Shown here piece by piece: positions 1 to 12,554 of a stretch of 64,000 nucleotides of DNA. The stretch comes from Pristionchus mayeri (taxonomy: Eukaryota > Nematoda > Chromadorea > Rhabditida > Neodiplogasteridae), in assembly GCA_036245805.1 (NCBI GenBank), contig BTRK01000005.1:4340001-4404000 (forward strand), read 5' to 3'. Position 1 is the stretch's first letter. Each line of letters opens with the position of its first letter. The notes below the pieces were generated by a model. The model made no database searches, was not told where the DNA came from, and was given only the letters and a program-made list of their open reading frames with translations. A program made the position numbers and the translations under genes.

Positions 1-439
1 ATTTGTTTTCAAGATTACGTGATTTCGTAACCACTCTTGTGAACGATTGGGAACAGATGAATTCCGGTAATCATGCTTTTCTTAGTGTTGTTCAGATTTG
101 AATCGTCGATGGTAGTTGGTAGTCGTCCAGTTTCAGAATCTTCACTACCACATTTGATCTTTCTGCTGTACAAGCACAGGGCAACGCACGAAGCAACTGA
201 AGGCACATAGTGATTATCCCATATTTCACTTGTATATTTGTTTTGTCAAATACTCTATCTCCCTGAGAAGGTGCGTATCAATTGTGCTCAAGAAAAAAAT
301 GCATACAAAATAAGAAATTGAATAAGAAAATATGAGACAAACCGTGTACTAAGATTGGTATTGCGACAAAACGGGATACGTTGGTATTAATAATGAATAG
401 AGCACAAAGTATTGCGGTGACTGCAACCTGAACAAAATA

Positions 440-1257
440 TTGGGGTGTCCCAAAAGTTCGTTCCGCATTTTTTTCAAAAATAATTTTTCAACAACCATTA
501 ACCTTTTGAGGTATTACTAAACAACACTGGATAGGTTATTCTCTGTACTTCCGATTCCATACTTCAGGGCATATAATATTCGCATTTTCGCAAAAATAAA
601 GGATTTAACGAATGAAATCACCTCATCGCAAGTTATTTTCTGTGAAGAGACAAAAACCAGATAATGGACTCATGTGAGTTGGCAGGTCGCTATAAGCAAA
701 ATGCGCATCATCCTGGTGTCTCAAATTGCATTGAAGAATCGCAATGAAAGTTGTAATTTTGAACGCATTTTTTAAAAAAGTTGCGAATTTTAATCCAAAC
801 ATGGTAATAAATGAATTCTAATAACTTAAAACTAAGAACGATTATTTTCGAGAGCATTTCGCTTCTCAGAAAGATTATAAAATTGAATAATTTTCGAAAA
901 AGGACTTCGAAACATATATGAAAGTTTTAAAGTTTTGCTTTATCTCCGCTACCACTAAAGATAGTTGCTGACTAAAAATTTAAAAAAATAATCGTATACC
1001 CTGCGCCTTATATGGTTTCAATATGGGTCTCCTGCAGCAGTCTCAATTTGAGTTAGAAAATATTTTAGGACGGGTCCGAAAATCAACTTTTCAGCGTATT
1101 TCATCGTAACGCATCCGTACTTAACCGATTTTATAGCGGAATAAAATAGTTTACGTGAGCATACAATATGTATCAACTAGTATGGCGTATGAAGCATTTT
1201 GGTTCGAAAGATAAAAAAATAAGAAAAAAAAAGGAACGAACTTTTGGGACACCCCAA
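440..1257. mobile_element. mariner-type MITE with TA target duplication
   Basis: The left end reads TTGGGGTGTCCCAAAAGTTC and the right end is its reverse complement; each end is flanked by TA (438-439 and 1258-1259). The terminal repeat extends a little further (GTTCC). This end sequence and the TA duplication are typical of Tc1/mariner elements. The 818 bp interior has no transposase frame, so it is non-autonomous. A mariner-like transposase fragment lies at 32941-33450, but its relation to this element cannot be shown here. Confidence 0.85.
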
Positions 1258-2159
1258 TATTATCAAAAATATTAAAATATTATGCAACAGAATATTAAAA
1301 TATTATGTTCACATTTTTTTAGAAATTACTGCTATGTAAAGAATCACTTCAAACGCGATGTTTGACTACTGGCACAGCATTTTTTTGCCTTACATTAGCA
1401 AAAAAATCACTCAATAAATCAGTAACCTGGTACACTAAGAAGTGTTTCACATATCGCTTCTCTCTTCTCCGAACCGCCATGTGATAATAGAGAACGTGAG
1501 CGATAATGGAAGGAATTATCGGAAAGGTGTAGATTCCTGAATTCAATATTGCACTATTGCGCAATGGACTGCCTTCATTTTACGCATTTTCCATGCTTGA
1601 GGGATCTAGTGATTGCGAACATGTGCCAAAGTTTTCAGCAAAAACAAATAATAAAAAAATCACCATTATCGAAGAAGAATATCCAGACGAGCAACTGCAG
1701 TGGAAACGCGAGAATTGTCAGCGTGTGCACCAACTTTGTGCTAATCTCCATACTGTAGAATATGCGTTCTGAAACACTTTTCAATTGAAAATGATCTCAG
1801 CAATTACGTTCGGAGGGGGGGGGGGGGGATTACAAAGTTAGACTAATTAGAAATGCATGAAATTCATGATAGATTGGTTGCGACTTTGCAAGAAGCGACT
1901 ATCGCGATTATTTCGGTTGCCTAGCAGCGGGTACGCAGAATTATCAGACGCATGTCTTGCAAACCCGTCCCTAACGACAGAGTGTACAATCTAGCCAGGA
2001 TTGACAGTAATTGAGCTAACTTGACGCTAATCTCTATGATGTACAGGCTGCCTCCACATCTAATGCGCGAATGAATTGTGCAGACACACGATTTCACTGG
2101 TTATCATCTACAATATCAGGTGCAAAACGTGAGAGTGAGAAGCATCTTCATCTTCGTAT

Positions 2160-3300
2160 CGGTGACCCGCCCTCTTCTTATCAATCGGCCATGTGAGATA
2201 GTGACGTTGATGTCTTTCTAGATATTTCACTTTAATTCCTCCTTTTATTTCTTTAGACTTTTATTTGGGCATTTTTGAGTATTCTCTCGTTGGTCTGAAC
2301 GGTCAGAAAGCACGCATAATGAAGGGTGTAATTTCCAAGACTAAAATTAAACCTCTGGAACACCATTTGATAAATGAAAAAAAGTTTTCTTAGATATTTT
2401 TGCAAGAGTGTTGCTCATGTGTTGGCATCTTGTTCATCGTATCAATAAGTCCTCTTCTTATCAACAAGCCATGCGACGAGTGACGTTGATATCTGGGTTC
2501 TATCTGGGTGCAAACAAAATTGTGAGCTTTTTTTTCAGAAAAATACTTTAGACAATGATAACGTTCTGAAATTACGCACTGGACCGCTCTTATCCGTGTG
2601 CCATAAATTGAACGGACCTGATCTAATAATATGGGATGAGTAAACCTACAACGACTAGAATGGCCACAGAACACAGTTATTTCAAGTTTCTAGGACCTTT
2701 CCGAAGCAAGCTGTGATCCCAAATATTTTGTTCGATGTCATTATTCCGTTAGTCACTCCGTAGGGCCAATCTGTTGCGATCATTAAAGCATCGCAGTGAA
2801 AACACACGTGCCGCATTACATTTGATTGTAGTCCGTTGCAATGTCAAAACGACCTTCGTTGACAGAGCGTCTTCTTTCAAAGCTCTCCCCAACTGATAAC
2901 AAGGCGAGATTTCCCATATCACGTCAGTATAACCAGGCGAGAGCCGGCTCTCGAACAAACTAATTCGGCTCTTGCAAGGGAAAGCGGATGCAGGTGAACA
3001 AATAAATGAGAACAGCGGAATGGGGATTTACAAGCACCTCAGTTTGCACGTCAGTTTCACCAGTCTAAATTCTTTAGGAAATATATTCCATTTCTTGATA
3101 ATGTATTCGAGTCGATGGGAATCATGTGTTGTTCCAATCAATAATTATAAAAAGCAAGTAATTGTTTGTCTTCAAGATTAGTGACCTTCGACCTTCTACC
3201 GAAGGGCGTCGCCTTTCAAAGCTCCCCACCCCCGCTGATAACATGGAGGGGGAATTCCAAACCAAAAACACGTTGATGTCATCAGACTAGAGTCGTCGCT
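2160..3300. repeat. diverged short dispersed repeat, about four copies
   Basis: Related segments near 2160-2215, 2440-2510, 2860-2950 and 3190-3290 share blocks such as CTTCTTATCAA, TTCAAAGCTC, CTGATAACA and GACGTTGAT in the same order. No clear ends or target duplications are visible. They may be old copies of the small hairpin MITE family seen across the window. Confidence 0.35.
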
Positions 3301-3850
3301 CAGACATACACATTGAACTTCCAGTGGATAGGGATACTTTCTTGATGGAAAGGCAATCGAGTTGAGGGGGCAGCTGTATGTGGAAGTATATTAAGCATGC
3401 GATACTCCTGCTCATTTCTGCAGGAAATTGTAGGGTTTGAAGCGAGCGAGTGGGGAAATTAGTCAAGAACGGAGTAATTCACTTCTATCTTCATTTTGAA
3501 AGCTCTTTCGTTTGCTCTAACCTGGAGACAGCCTACATATGAAGGGGAGTTAGACAATTGCTCGAACGCCTGATTTGAGAAATATTGTCGTAAATAATTC
3601 TCATGCGACTCGTACGATGTTGTGGTATGTGATGATCGAGAGCACGTATCTCATAAATTTGCTGAATCAACGTGATTCAGGATCAATCAATATTTAATCA
3701 TCGATCAACTTAATTATTACAAATAAAGTTTACAAGCATATGCTACAATAGAAATTCAAGACCAGCCATGTTCTGTGTATTGCTTGCCATAATCTAAACA
3801 CGTACTCGATCAGCATCTAGCGTCATCAAACAAATATATCACGCTCATCA

Positions 3851-6800
3851 TTACTCGTTAGAATCTTCTCCGCCCTTATCGAGTTGGGGATTGGCTAACG
3901 AATGATCGATTGACGCGGGCGAAGAATCATCCTCTTCTCTCCTTGATTTCCCACGGAGGTCGTTCATGATATCTGCCGTCTCCCGACCTGAAACACTTAA
4001 TGAGGGAAAATATTGTGTGCCGCAGCAGGGTTCGGTGTTCAATGTGATGTATACATTCTCTCCTCCTCCCCGTATTTAGTCTGAGGGAAAAGCCGATTAC
4101 GAAGATTCGCACTCCTTTGAGCGTGCATACGATTGCACTGATTCCAAAGATGGAACGAAATCTCCCTTACATGCAGTCTCGGGGAGATAGAAGACGACGA
4201 AGACGAGGAAGACTATGGATGGGATGACGAACACGGGGATGAAACAGATACCTGAATCAATATTGATCTTCAAAGTCATTTAAATTTGGAATTCATGCCA
4301 AGTCTGTGAGAAAATTATGAACAATCAGAATCGTCTGAACGTGTTAAAGAATTTTAAGAATGACGAATATTGATCTGACTATTTCCAAATCCAACGATCT
4401 ATTGTCGGTAAGAGTGAACGAGAGAGTATGTGGAACGAAGACAACTTTTTCGCTTTCAATAACATCGGGGAACTTTTTACAGTGATTTCAAATGTCTACC
4501 CCCCCCCCGGTCAGAATTTTACGCTGAATTTCCTGTATTTTATTTTTTATGATTTTTTTTATATGTGAGCTATTACCGGTTCCATGTCAAAACAAGAGTA
4601 CCTCCGATCCAATCGTAGAGGGGAAGCGTAGCGAAGTTGGTGCCAACGACAAGCACTGAGCGGGAGAAGAAACACAATGAGAGCATAGATGAACGATGCG
4701 AGAGAGGCACGAGCTCGGGAAACGTACACCAGGCGACCGGCCCGACTCCTGCGCTAAAATGAGAGTTGTCTCAGTGAGTTCTTCAGTTTCTAGCAGATTC
4801 AGGTTTCCCCTGTCCACAACCCAATTAATTACTAGGGATGGCCCAATAGATTCGGATAATGCATTTCGACGCAAAACTATTTTGAATAGTCCATTTGGTT
4901 TGGATATTTCATATCGCTGCTTTTGTCAAGAGCCCTTACACGAGTAACTGACATACACTTCGGATAGTGGATTATGCATTAACCGAACCGCATTGTCATC
5001 CCTAGTAGAGCAATGTTCTTGCTCTCTCCGTATCATACACTCTCTCGTCCACTCTGATCGACGAGATAACGTGTGCTTTGGAGAGATTCAGATGATTCCT
5101 GCCCTATCACTTACCCATTTGCGAACATAACCGCGAAGAGAGCGACGGTGGCGATGGTGGGGAAGCCGAAGTGAGATGCCATCGAAAAGGCGAAGAGGGA
5201 GAAAATTTGGAGTATCTAGGATTTTTCTTTTATCATATGTTGGTAGCATAGTTGCCCACGCCGCCGGCGACACCCATGATTCATGGATGAGCACTACCCC
5301 ACTTTTTTAGTGAGGTAGTGCTCATAGACGTATAGGGGGTCGTGGTCAAAAAATCGATGGTAGGTGATAGGTAGGTCAAGATTAAGTACTATACCAATCA
5401 ATAGTACAGTACTTCCTGATACCGTATATAGCTACCGTAACCCTGATTACCGCGAACTGATTTTTTTCAAAAATTTAAAATACCGTACCCATATTAAAAA
5501 ATAAAAGTACCGTAACCAATCGATAGCACAGTACCACCAGATACCGTATCCCACTACCGTAACCCCGACGATCGCGAACTAACTTTATTTTTAAGATGTC
5601 CTGGTGACGTGCACAATCGGCCTGGTGTCGTAAAAGATCGATTGTACAGTACCCAACTGACTACCGTAACCCAGTTCCGTGGGTCAGATCTAGTTCCTTG
5701 GGTCAAACATTTTTTCTAAAAATCCAAAATCATTTTATAAAAACCCTAAATCGATCATAAATTGGTTCTACACTAATTATAGTTACGGTGGGATACTTCA
5801 AAATAATTTTATTATAGATTTAGAATTTTTAGAAAAATGTTTGACCCAAGGAACTAGATCTGACCCAAGGAACTGGGTTACGGTAGTCAGTTGGGTACTG
5901 TACAATCGATCGTTCACGACGTCAGACCGATAGTGCACGTCACCAGGACATCTTAAAAATAAAGTTAGTTCGCGATAGTCGGGGTTACGGTAGCTATATA
6001 CGGTATCAGGAAGTACTGTACTATTGATTGGTACAGTACTTAATCTTGACCTACCCATCACCTACCATCGATTTTTTTACCATGACCCCCTATACGTCTA
6101 TGAGCACTACTCCACTTGCCGCCGCTAGTGGTGGGCAACTATGATTGGTAGTAATCCCGAATAATCGTGAGGACCTTCTAATCACGTTAGTACACAATAG
6201 AAAAAAAAGGCAAATGAAAGGAAAGCCTTTGAACAAGGGTTGGGGGGGGGATTATGGTCTCCTCATTTAGCACACTCTCTCGCCTATCTGACATGTTAGA
6301 GAGCATGCAGAATGAAGAGAGTCATTTGGGAACCCGTCCCTACTTTGAATCGACCAGATATTACCGTGAAAGACAAAAGCATCGCCCGACGGGGTAGGCG
6401 GTCCATTAGCGAGGTGGAGAAGACGCACGATAGCGTGAGCACTACCGTGAGCAGCGTCGATTGGAGCTGAGCTCGCGATCTGAGTAGTTAGCCGGTCGGC
6501 GTGGAATGTGTTAGCGTATTATGTAGGGTTTCATCTTTTTGGGTAATTTTGTATCATTTTCTGATATGTTTCAGATGATCTAGATAATTGATGAGTCAAC
6601 GTGCTATGTATTAAACTTGAAATCTCGCGAATATAATACACAAAATGGGAATCCCTAGTCTTGTGACCAACATGCATTTGAAATCCGACAGCGATCCGAT
6701 ATTTTGGTCGATTCTAAAACCATGTGAACCATAGACTGGGAGAAGATCGACCCTACCTCTCTATTCCAAGCTGCGTGAAGAAGTAGGTCGAATTCTGCAT

Positions 6801-8836
6801 GATAGGGTAGAAGGGAAGTGTTAGGATGAGCAACGCGATGGAAAGTAGGAAAGCACGTAGGAGATGTGCAGTAGCGAGCAGCGACTTCACTGATCCTTCC
6901 TCTTTCTCGTCTTCTTCCATGGCTTTCCATCCGTGCAAGATCTCTTCGTGATCATGCTGATTCCCTTGGAAGAATACTAGGGACCGCAGTGCACCCTTAA
7001 AACGCATTGCAAGATATATAGACTTTGTGATGTTAAAATCTACCTCCTTATCGCTCTTGGTCAGTAGGTACTTGGGCGTCTCTGGGACGAATACCAGGAA
7101 GGCGATGGAAAGAATTCCAACAGGAATGGGTATGGACACGAGGAGTGGAAGGGACTGGTCGAGGACACATCCCAGCAGCATTCCAACCAGACCCATCACT
7201 ACGGTCATTGTACAGAATAGGGAGGAGAGGGTGCCGCGCAGGTGTGTGGGAGACGCCTCCTGAGGTTAGGAGAGATATGGCACGATGTGGAATTTTCGGA
7301 GAAAACTATTCAGCTCTTTCATAATAATGGTACCATTGTGAAACCCTATTTAAAATTCGACGTTCTGGAACAAACATGTATGCGAACAGATACCGTTTTG
7401 GAACGTGATGTGATTAAAGATTCCAAAACAAAATCTAACGTAATACGGAAATTTATGTTAGCATTAGATTAGATGTGTCCACCTGTTTGTGAGCGTACCT
7501 GTAAGTACATGACGAGTGCTGCATCGGATAGCGATGAGAAGAAGGACATGAGCCCCCTTCCGGCTATCAGCAACTCGGGACAGGTGAGGAGAGCTACAGC
7601 GAGTGTCTGGAGGGCTGACGCAGCTGTCATGCCGACTGCGGCAACGACGTAGGTGACTGGAAACATTAGTTCATTCATGCATTCATTTATTCCGTGGCCG
7701 GTAGCTAGAATAACATGAGGGTGTGCAAACAATTGATGTACATCGATTAGATCGAATCGGTAGGTTGTTGCTTGGCAGCAAGGGTATGGGCAAGGGGGGG
7801 GGTCAAATTTTAAGATGCATGTGACGTCTTAAAAAGATTAGAAGAGCATCAAAAGACCATTGCAATCCTGAAGTATTTGACTAACTAACGCTCTAATATA
7901 CAAAGGAGCGATATTAGTTACACCTACATTTCCTTCCCATTCGATCAGCGACGAGTGCCACGGGAAGGGGGCCCAGTGCCTGCCCCACGTACAGCACGTT
8001 GTTCAGACCTAAACTTTATGGATTAGAGTTCGAGAAACGATACCGCGCTTTCTGTATACACTATCTCGCCGATCGAAACATCGATATTGTGGTGAAATGA
8101 AGAACGCGCGTTATCTGTTCTCGAACGTTTTTTTTCCGGTTGACTAGGCACATTTCGTATCGATTTCATACCCGATTTGAGCAGTACGAGCTGAGTCTGG
8201 TGACGTGTTCCGAACAAATTCATTAAATTCCGAGTAAATTCATTAAATTCCGATTAAATACATTAAATACCGAGTAAATGCATTAAATTCCGAGTAAATG
8301 CATTAACATGTAACCCATGCAATATTTTCATAATATAGTTTATATTTTCGTAATTCCGTACCCGATTTGAGCAGTGCGAGCTGGGTGTGGTCGAGCGGCG
8401 CGCCTCTCGCGACGTACGACTCGTTGAGGAAGGAGTCGAGCAGATGCACCGCCGTGTTGACGGATGTCGCCGTGAAGGCGGGAGGAAATTTGGTGATCAC
8501 AGCGAGAAGACATCTGAATATTTAGCTTGGTAAGCGTCGCACCATTTATATATTGCGAAGATAGTTCGAATCGATTGGGTTGATCGATTTCTAGTAGAGT
8601 TCGAGAAACGATGCCACGCTCGCTTTATTCTACACACTCTCTATCAACCGGTCTAGAGAGCGTGTAGAATGAAGAGAGCGTCATATCTTTCTCGAACTCT
8701 AATTTCTTGTGCGTCATGAGCATGGGTTAAATCAGATCGGTATGTGACAATAGTTGTCGTACGATCTAGTTTCGAATATAAGTAAAATCTACCCGATGGC
8801 GAAGAGCCGGAGGAAGAGCGCGGAAGATGCGCGCAT
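3851..8836 (-). CDS. MFS sugar-type transporter 1 (SLC2/Sugar_tr-like)
   Basis: Predicted 12-TM major facilitator of 491 aa, probably a plasma-membrane hexose-type carrier; the substrate cannot be read. Eleven exons join in phase: 8836-8793, 8513-8362, 8008-7928, 7656-7499, 7259-7044, 6995-6757, 6479-6365, 5215-5115, 4753-4602, 4251-4171, 3987-3851. Family signatures are in the right order: VADRMGRK in the loop after TM2, PETPKYLL after TM6, GVGPVAW and FPELVPLSHRS near TM10, LPETA..RET after TM12. The length is normal for Pfam Sugar_tr. The start MRASSALFLRLF matches the paralogue at 12555-15804. All splice sites are GT-AG. Introns are loaded with small palindromic transposons, including a foldback element at 5315-6110. 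The glycine of the usual PETxGRE C-terminal motif is replaced by cysteine. No break was found. Confidence 0.88.
4833..5004. mobile_element. small MITE, TAGGGATGGC ends
   Basis: The ends read TAGGGATGGC and, inverted, GTCATCCCTA, with TA at both outer edges, inside an intron of transporter 1. A copy with related ends is at 9499-9622. A hairpin of the CACACTCTCT family follows at about 5005-5095. Confidence 0.6.
5315..6110. mobile_element. foldback element in an intron of transporter 1
   Basis: An almost perfect palindrome with arms of about 390 bp: the left arm starts GTAGTGCTCATAGACGTATA and the right arm ends with its inverse. Arms carry repeated GTACCG/CCGTAACC-type words. There is no coding potential beyond antisense shadows. 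Degraded pieces with the same GTTCCNTNGGTCAGAT words occur at about 17130-17220, so it is a dispersed family. It lies in the intron between exons 6479-6365 and 5215-5115. Confidence 0.8.
8150..8308 (-). repeat. partial exon duplication plus 20-bp tandem repeat in intron 2 of transporter 1
   Basis: Positions 8165-8205 repeat, with few changes, the 3' end of coding exon 2 (QLALLKSG and its donor site, 8362-8395). Between the duplicate and the real exon, 8219-8307 is a tandem array of about four units of 20 bp (core CATTAAATTCCGAGTAAAT). The extra copy would supply a second splice donor. Confidence 0.7.
8594..8701. mobile_element. hairpin MITE (CACACTCTCT family), intron 1 of transporter 1
   Basis: The ends AGAGTTCGAGAAACGA and TTTCTCGAACTCT are inverted; the centre is a second stem TACACACTCTCT / AGAGAGCGTGTAG around an ACCGGT core. 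Related stems occur near 5040, 6265, 8050, 13390, 16430, 21965, 28985, 40020 and 46760, so this is an abundant family in this genome. No coding capacity. Confidence 0.65.
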
Positions 8837-10198
8837 TCAGGATTGGTGAATGGGGGAAAAGTGTCGAGAATTGAAATGGATGATTAAGATGAGCAACAAA
8901 ATGCCGCAACAATGAATCACTCGTCACTTTCTTCTATGAGGATGGCCGAGAGAAAAAAATCTGATATACGTGCCCTCTCACACGTCTGATCAGAAAGGAG
9001 AAGAATGAATAATGAAGTGACGAGAATGAATAATGTATGAATGAAGAATGAAGTGAATGAATGAATGAAGTGACGAGACATTTACATTTTAGTTAGGGAC
9101 GCATCATTCTCCGGGATCTTACAATGTGACTCACGGTTATGGAAAAGTGTTTTATATAACGGTAAAACACGCTAGGTCCGACCGTAGTCTTCATTGAATA
9201 CATACCTAAATCAGTTTGCTAGGGCATCAGTGCACTTTGCATGGTTGATTGTATGTCCTCAAAAATCCTCAAAAATTGATCAGCTAATTCATGAATGCGT
9301 AGGTGGTCATCCAATTGGACGGACTCGATCGAACTTAGTCAATTAGATCACTCGTTTAGTCCATATGTGTCATCAAGTAATACTATTCTTGCTGCCCAGC
9401 CTAGAATATATTGAGTTTAGACTATGCTGTTTGTGGTTTATGTGATATTATTTTATGACTTGATGTTCTTTGACGTCCTTCGCACATATCTCTCTTCTAG
9501 GGATGGCTTGGCAAGAGGGCTTGTTAAGAAACGGTCTCTTCATACTACACACTCTCTCGCCTGTCCCATTGGTGAGATAGTGTGTAGTTTGAAGAGAGTC
9601 ATTTCTTGCGAAGTCATCCCTACTCTCTTCCAGAATTTCTCACGATATGGGAAGTTTTTCGATCTTTATCAAATTGTTATTGGCATTAAAGAAGAAAGTT
9701 CTCGAGAATTTGAACTTATAATGCAAAGTCCGAATATGAACTCCAACTTAGTCAGACTTTTATAAACCCACACGACAAAACAGGCTAGAACTATCGCATG
9801 ACATATCGTCAACCGTGTGAAGTGTTACTTATTTAATACCGAGAACAGTTTGATAAAGATAAAAGGACTTCCCATATTATGGGAAATTCAGGAAGATAGA
9901 TATGTGAAAAGGATGATATTTATATAATTGTTCCCTGTATAAAAGGATCGAGTTCGACAAGAATTGTATTTATCTAAAATGGGTCGCAACCAGACTGCCC
10001 TTCTCAAAATAAATAAATATTGAACACTTTAGGAACTTGTTTTCAATTTCAGCGTTTTTATGCTCATTGCCGCAGCTGTTTTGATATTTATCAACTCTCA
10101 CTAATAAATGTCAAATGGTTTCTCAAAGGGCATTACGAGGATGCGCTTTCAGTATTTAGGTGTCCCTTTTCAGGCATCCCTTCAACTTCTCTAACATC
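8837..10198. other. intergenic region between transporter 1 and chemoreceptor 1
   Basis: This is the divergent 5' region of transporter 1 (minus) and the srd-like receptor (plus), and likely holds both promoters; no specific element could be named. It contains a GAATGAA-rich simple repeat at about 9001-9075 and a MITE at 9499-9622. No exon was recognised. Confidence 0.5.
9499..9622. mobile_element. small hairpin MITE, TAGGGATGGC ends
   Basis: The left end TAGGGATGGCTTGGCAA is inverted at the right end (TTGCGAAGTCATCCCTA), with TA at the edges. The centre carries the CACACTCTCT stem shared with other hairpins in the window, which links the two groups of end sequences. Confidence 0.65.
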
Positions 10199-12185
10199 AT
10201 GCGGACTACCGCAGACTATTACCAAATGTCCATCCTCTACCTGTTGGATGGTTCAGCAATCGTGTTCAACGCCGTCCTCGTATATGCAATTTTGTTCAGG
10301 TATTTTTTTTCTAAATTATTGAATAGTGTTATACAATATACTATTGCAGAACGCCAAAATTCATGCGCGCCTATTCAGTATTTATCCTTAATAACGCCAT
10401 TGTGGACATCCTTTCAGCAATTGCGAGCGCGATGGGAACAATTAGGTAGTTTGAGTGGCAGTAGGTCGGATGAGAACCACAAAAAATACCCTTCTCCAGC
10501 ACGTTCACAGTAGGTTCATAAAGTGTCAAGAATGCTTCTGTAAAAGGCCCAAATTCAATTTTTGGTTCTCATCCGGTGTAGTGCCGTTTGAGTTCGATAA
10601 CTTAACATCGATAAACCATTTTTTTTCAGAATTATAAACTCACACAACAACCAGTTAATACATGTCTGCCTTGGTCCTTGTGGCCTCATTGGTCATTGGT
10701 TCTGCCACCTCAATCATTGTGAGCTTATCATCTTGTTGTATTATTGCTGATTACCTTCGTTATTAATTTCGGAATATATTATCGAATTCAGAAAACTCTC
10801 TGATTTTTATGTTCTCTCAACACATAGTTGTTCGTGACATACTCTTTCAGGCATACACCTCACTCTCGCCTGCCAATCAATCGTTGTCCTATTCCTTTCA
10901 TTTTGCTACAGACTTCTCATTATCGGGAACACAAAACCGCGTTCGATGCAGTCAAAAGCGAAGATTTGGTCGGTCTGTCTCATATCTTTCGTTCCTGGTA
11001 TGGCCGTCGTTGTGAGTTCAATAGTATAATTTTATTTTGATAATTATTTTAATAATTTAATAATTAACTCTAAATGATTTATGAAATTAAAAGTTGGCTA
11101 ATTTTAGTACAGCTTCTACTTGACCGGTGAAGAGACTCCTCTTGAAATAAGGAAAGAGTTGGGAATCGATGGATATGTGACAAGTTGTGGGTACATTTCA
11201 TCTTCAAAATACATATTTTTTTAAAAGACTTTGGTTGACCAGCGAAAAAATCGTCTAGACAAGTTGACCTAGCCGGACGTGAGAGTAACCCGACCAGTGC
11301 ATTTGTCTGGTGTGTTTTCTTGAAATATTATCTAGACGCCGATTGTTTTCTCACCATACAGATAACAGAATAAAAATATCAGGGATAAAAATATGTATCA
11401 AAACAAAAACAAAAGTATTACTTAAACACAAAACACAAACACACACAAAAACACATATCAGGGCTGCCGAGTGTTCGCGATATCCACGCCGTCGCTCCGC
11501 TCGCTTACTTTGTACTCTGCGCCCCTGTCGTCATGATATTGATATTCTTCGTTCGACGTCGACTGATCGCGCTGATTTCCACAGTGGTAATACATTTCTG
11601 GCCATTAAGAACACGAAAATAGTTTGCTCGAATTTTGCATACACTCGCGTTCACCTAACATATCGCTCAATTCACCCAACATATCTCGCTTTACAGTTAA
11701 AATAATAATAATATAACTGCATTTATCCTAATGGTCACCTTATTTATTTTCAGGAGGCTAACGTGCGTGGTCAACACAAGCGAATAGTTCAGGTTTTTAC
11801 GTAAATACATTTATCTTGAGTTTACATCATCTATTTATCAGGCCCTCACGCATCAGATGCTTCTACCTTCGGGTCTAGCTGTAGGCGCCACAATTTGGGT
11901 ACTCGATCTCATGGAAATAAGCTATGGAGAACTGAGTCAACGTTCGGAAATGGTGGTAAGATGCGCATTAGCGATTCATGCCAGCTGGTGGAAATCCCAT
12001 TCGGTTATTACTAATGCCCTTTTATTTTTCCAATTACAAACTTTTTTCAGTTTTCCTTATGAAAACTATTTCAGGTCGTTAGCTTATTCGCACTTGCCTC
12101 TCCACTAATCAATCTATATTTCCTACCACCGTACCGGCAGTTTGTTACTGGAAAGAGCAAGAGGTGCACTTCTGAAAATGGTTGA
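10199..12185 (+). CDS. 7TM chemoreceptor 1 (srd-like)
   Basis: Predicted 304-aa serpentine receptor, expected in the cilia or membrane of sensory neurons; the ligand is unknown. Nine exons join in phase: 10199-10299, 10350-10445, 10630-10718, 10851-11011, 11108-11186, 11462-11586, 11754-11792, 11842-11955, 12075-12185. Visible segments: TM1 ILYLLDGSAIVFNAVLVYAI, TM2 YSVFILNNAIVDILSAI, CLGPCGLIGHWFCH before TM3, LACQSIVVLFLSFCYR, FVLCAPVVMILIFFVRRR, LFALASPLINLYFLPPYRQF at the C-terminal TM7. The GPC motif and the PLINLYFLPPYR ending suit the Srd/Str superfamily; the exact subfamily is not certain. A paralogue on the other strand is at 19253-20812 with nearly the same exon map. Its intron 2 holds a MITE (10457-10584). 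No break found. Confidence 0.85.
10457..10584. mobile_element. MITE with TAGGTCGGATGAGAAC ends
   Basis: Inverted ends GGCAGTAGGTCGGATGAGAA and TTCTCATCCGGTGTAGTGCC lie inside an intron of chemoreceptor 1. Related copies or pieces are at 17754-17825, 29737-29810, 31819-31956, 44409-44579 and 57794-57943. Confidence 0.75.
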
Positions 12186-12554
12186 AATGGAAATCATTTT
12201 CAGCACTACTGTGATGTCTGCGGCAGCGATGAGCTTCCACTAATGACAGACAACTGTCAATCGTTCTTTTTTATGTCTTTGTATTGTCATCATAAATGCT
12301 TGAAGTTACAGCGACAAAAGTATGTGATACAACTGAGACAAATAACCAAACTAGCTAATGACACCCAAAAAATGTGAGAAGTGGACATTATTACCCGGGA
12401 AAGTACAACAATAAGTGATAAGTTTATCATAGTTCCCTATTTTAAAAACAATACCGTCTTATTCTAGAGAGTTAAATGAACGCCTAATCGCTGGGCTCGA
12501 GTCGATTTTGTCTTCATCCTTCTCTAATTGGAGATCTACAAATGTTTCTTCGAT

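Larger units (their letters stand above)
1..3850. other. gene-poor region
   Basis: I see no convincing coding exon here. Short open frames lack splice-linked partners or recognisable motifs. The stretch holds a mariner-type MITE (440-1257), a G homopolymer near 1815-1830, and several diverged copies of a short dispersed repeat between 2160 and 3300. The rest is unassigned. Confidence 0.5.

Noticed and set aside
5798..6061. 87-codon minus-strand frame
   Set aside because: Lies wholly in one arm of the 5315-6110 palindrome.
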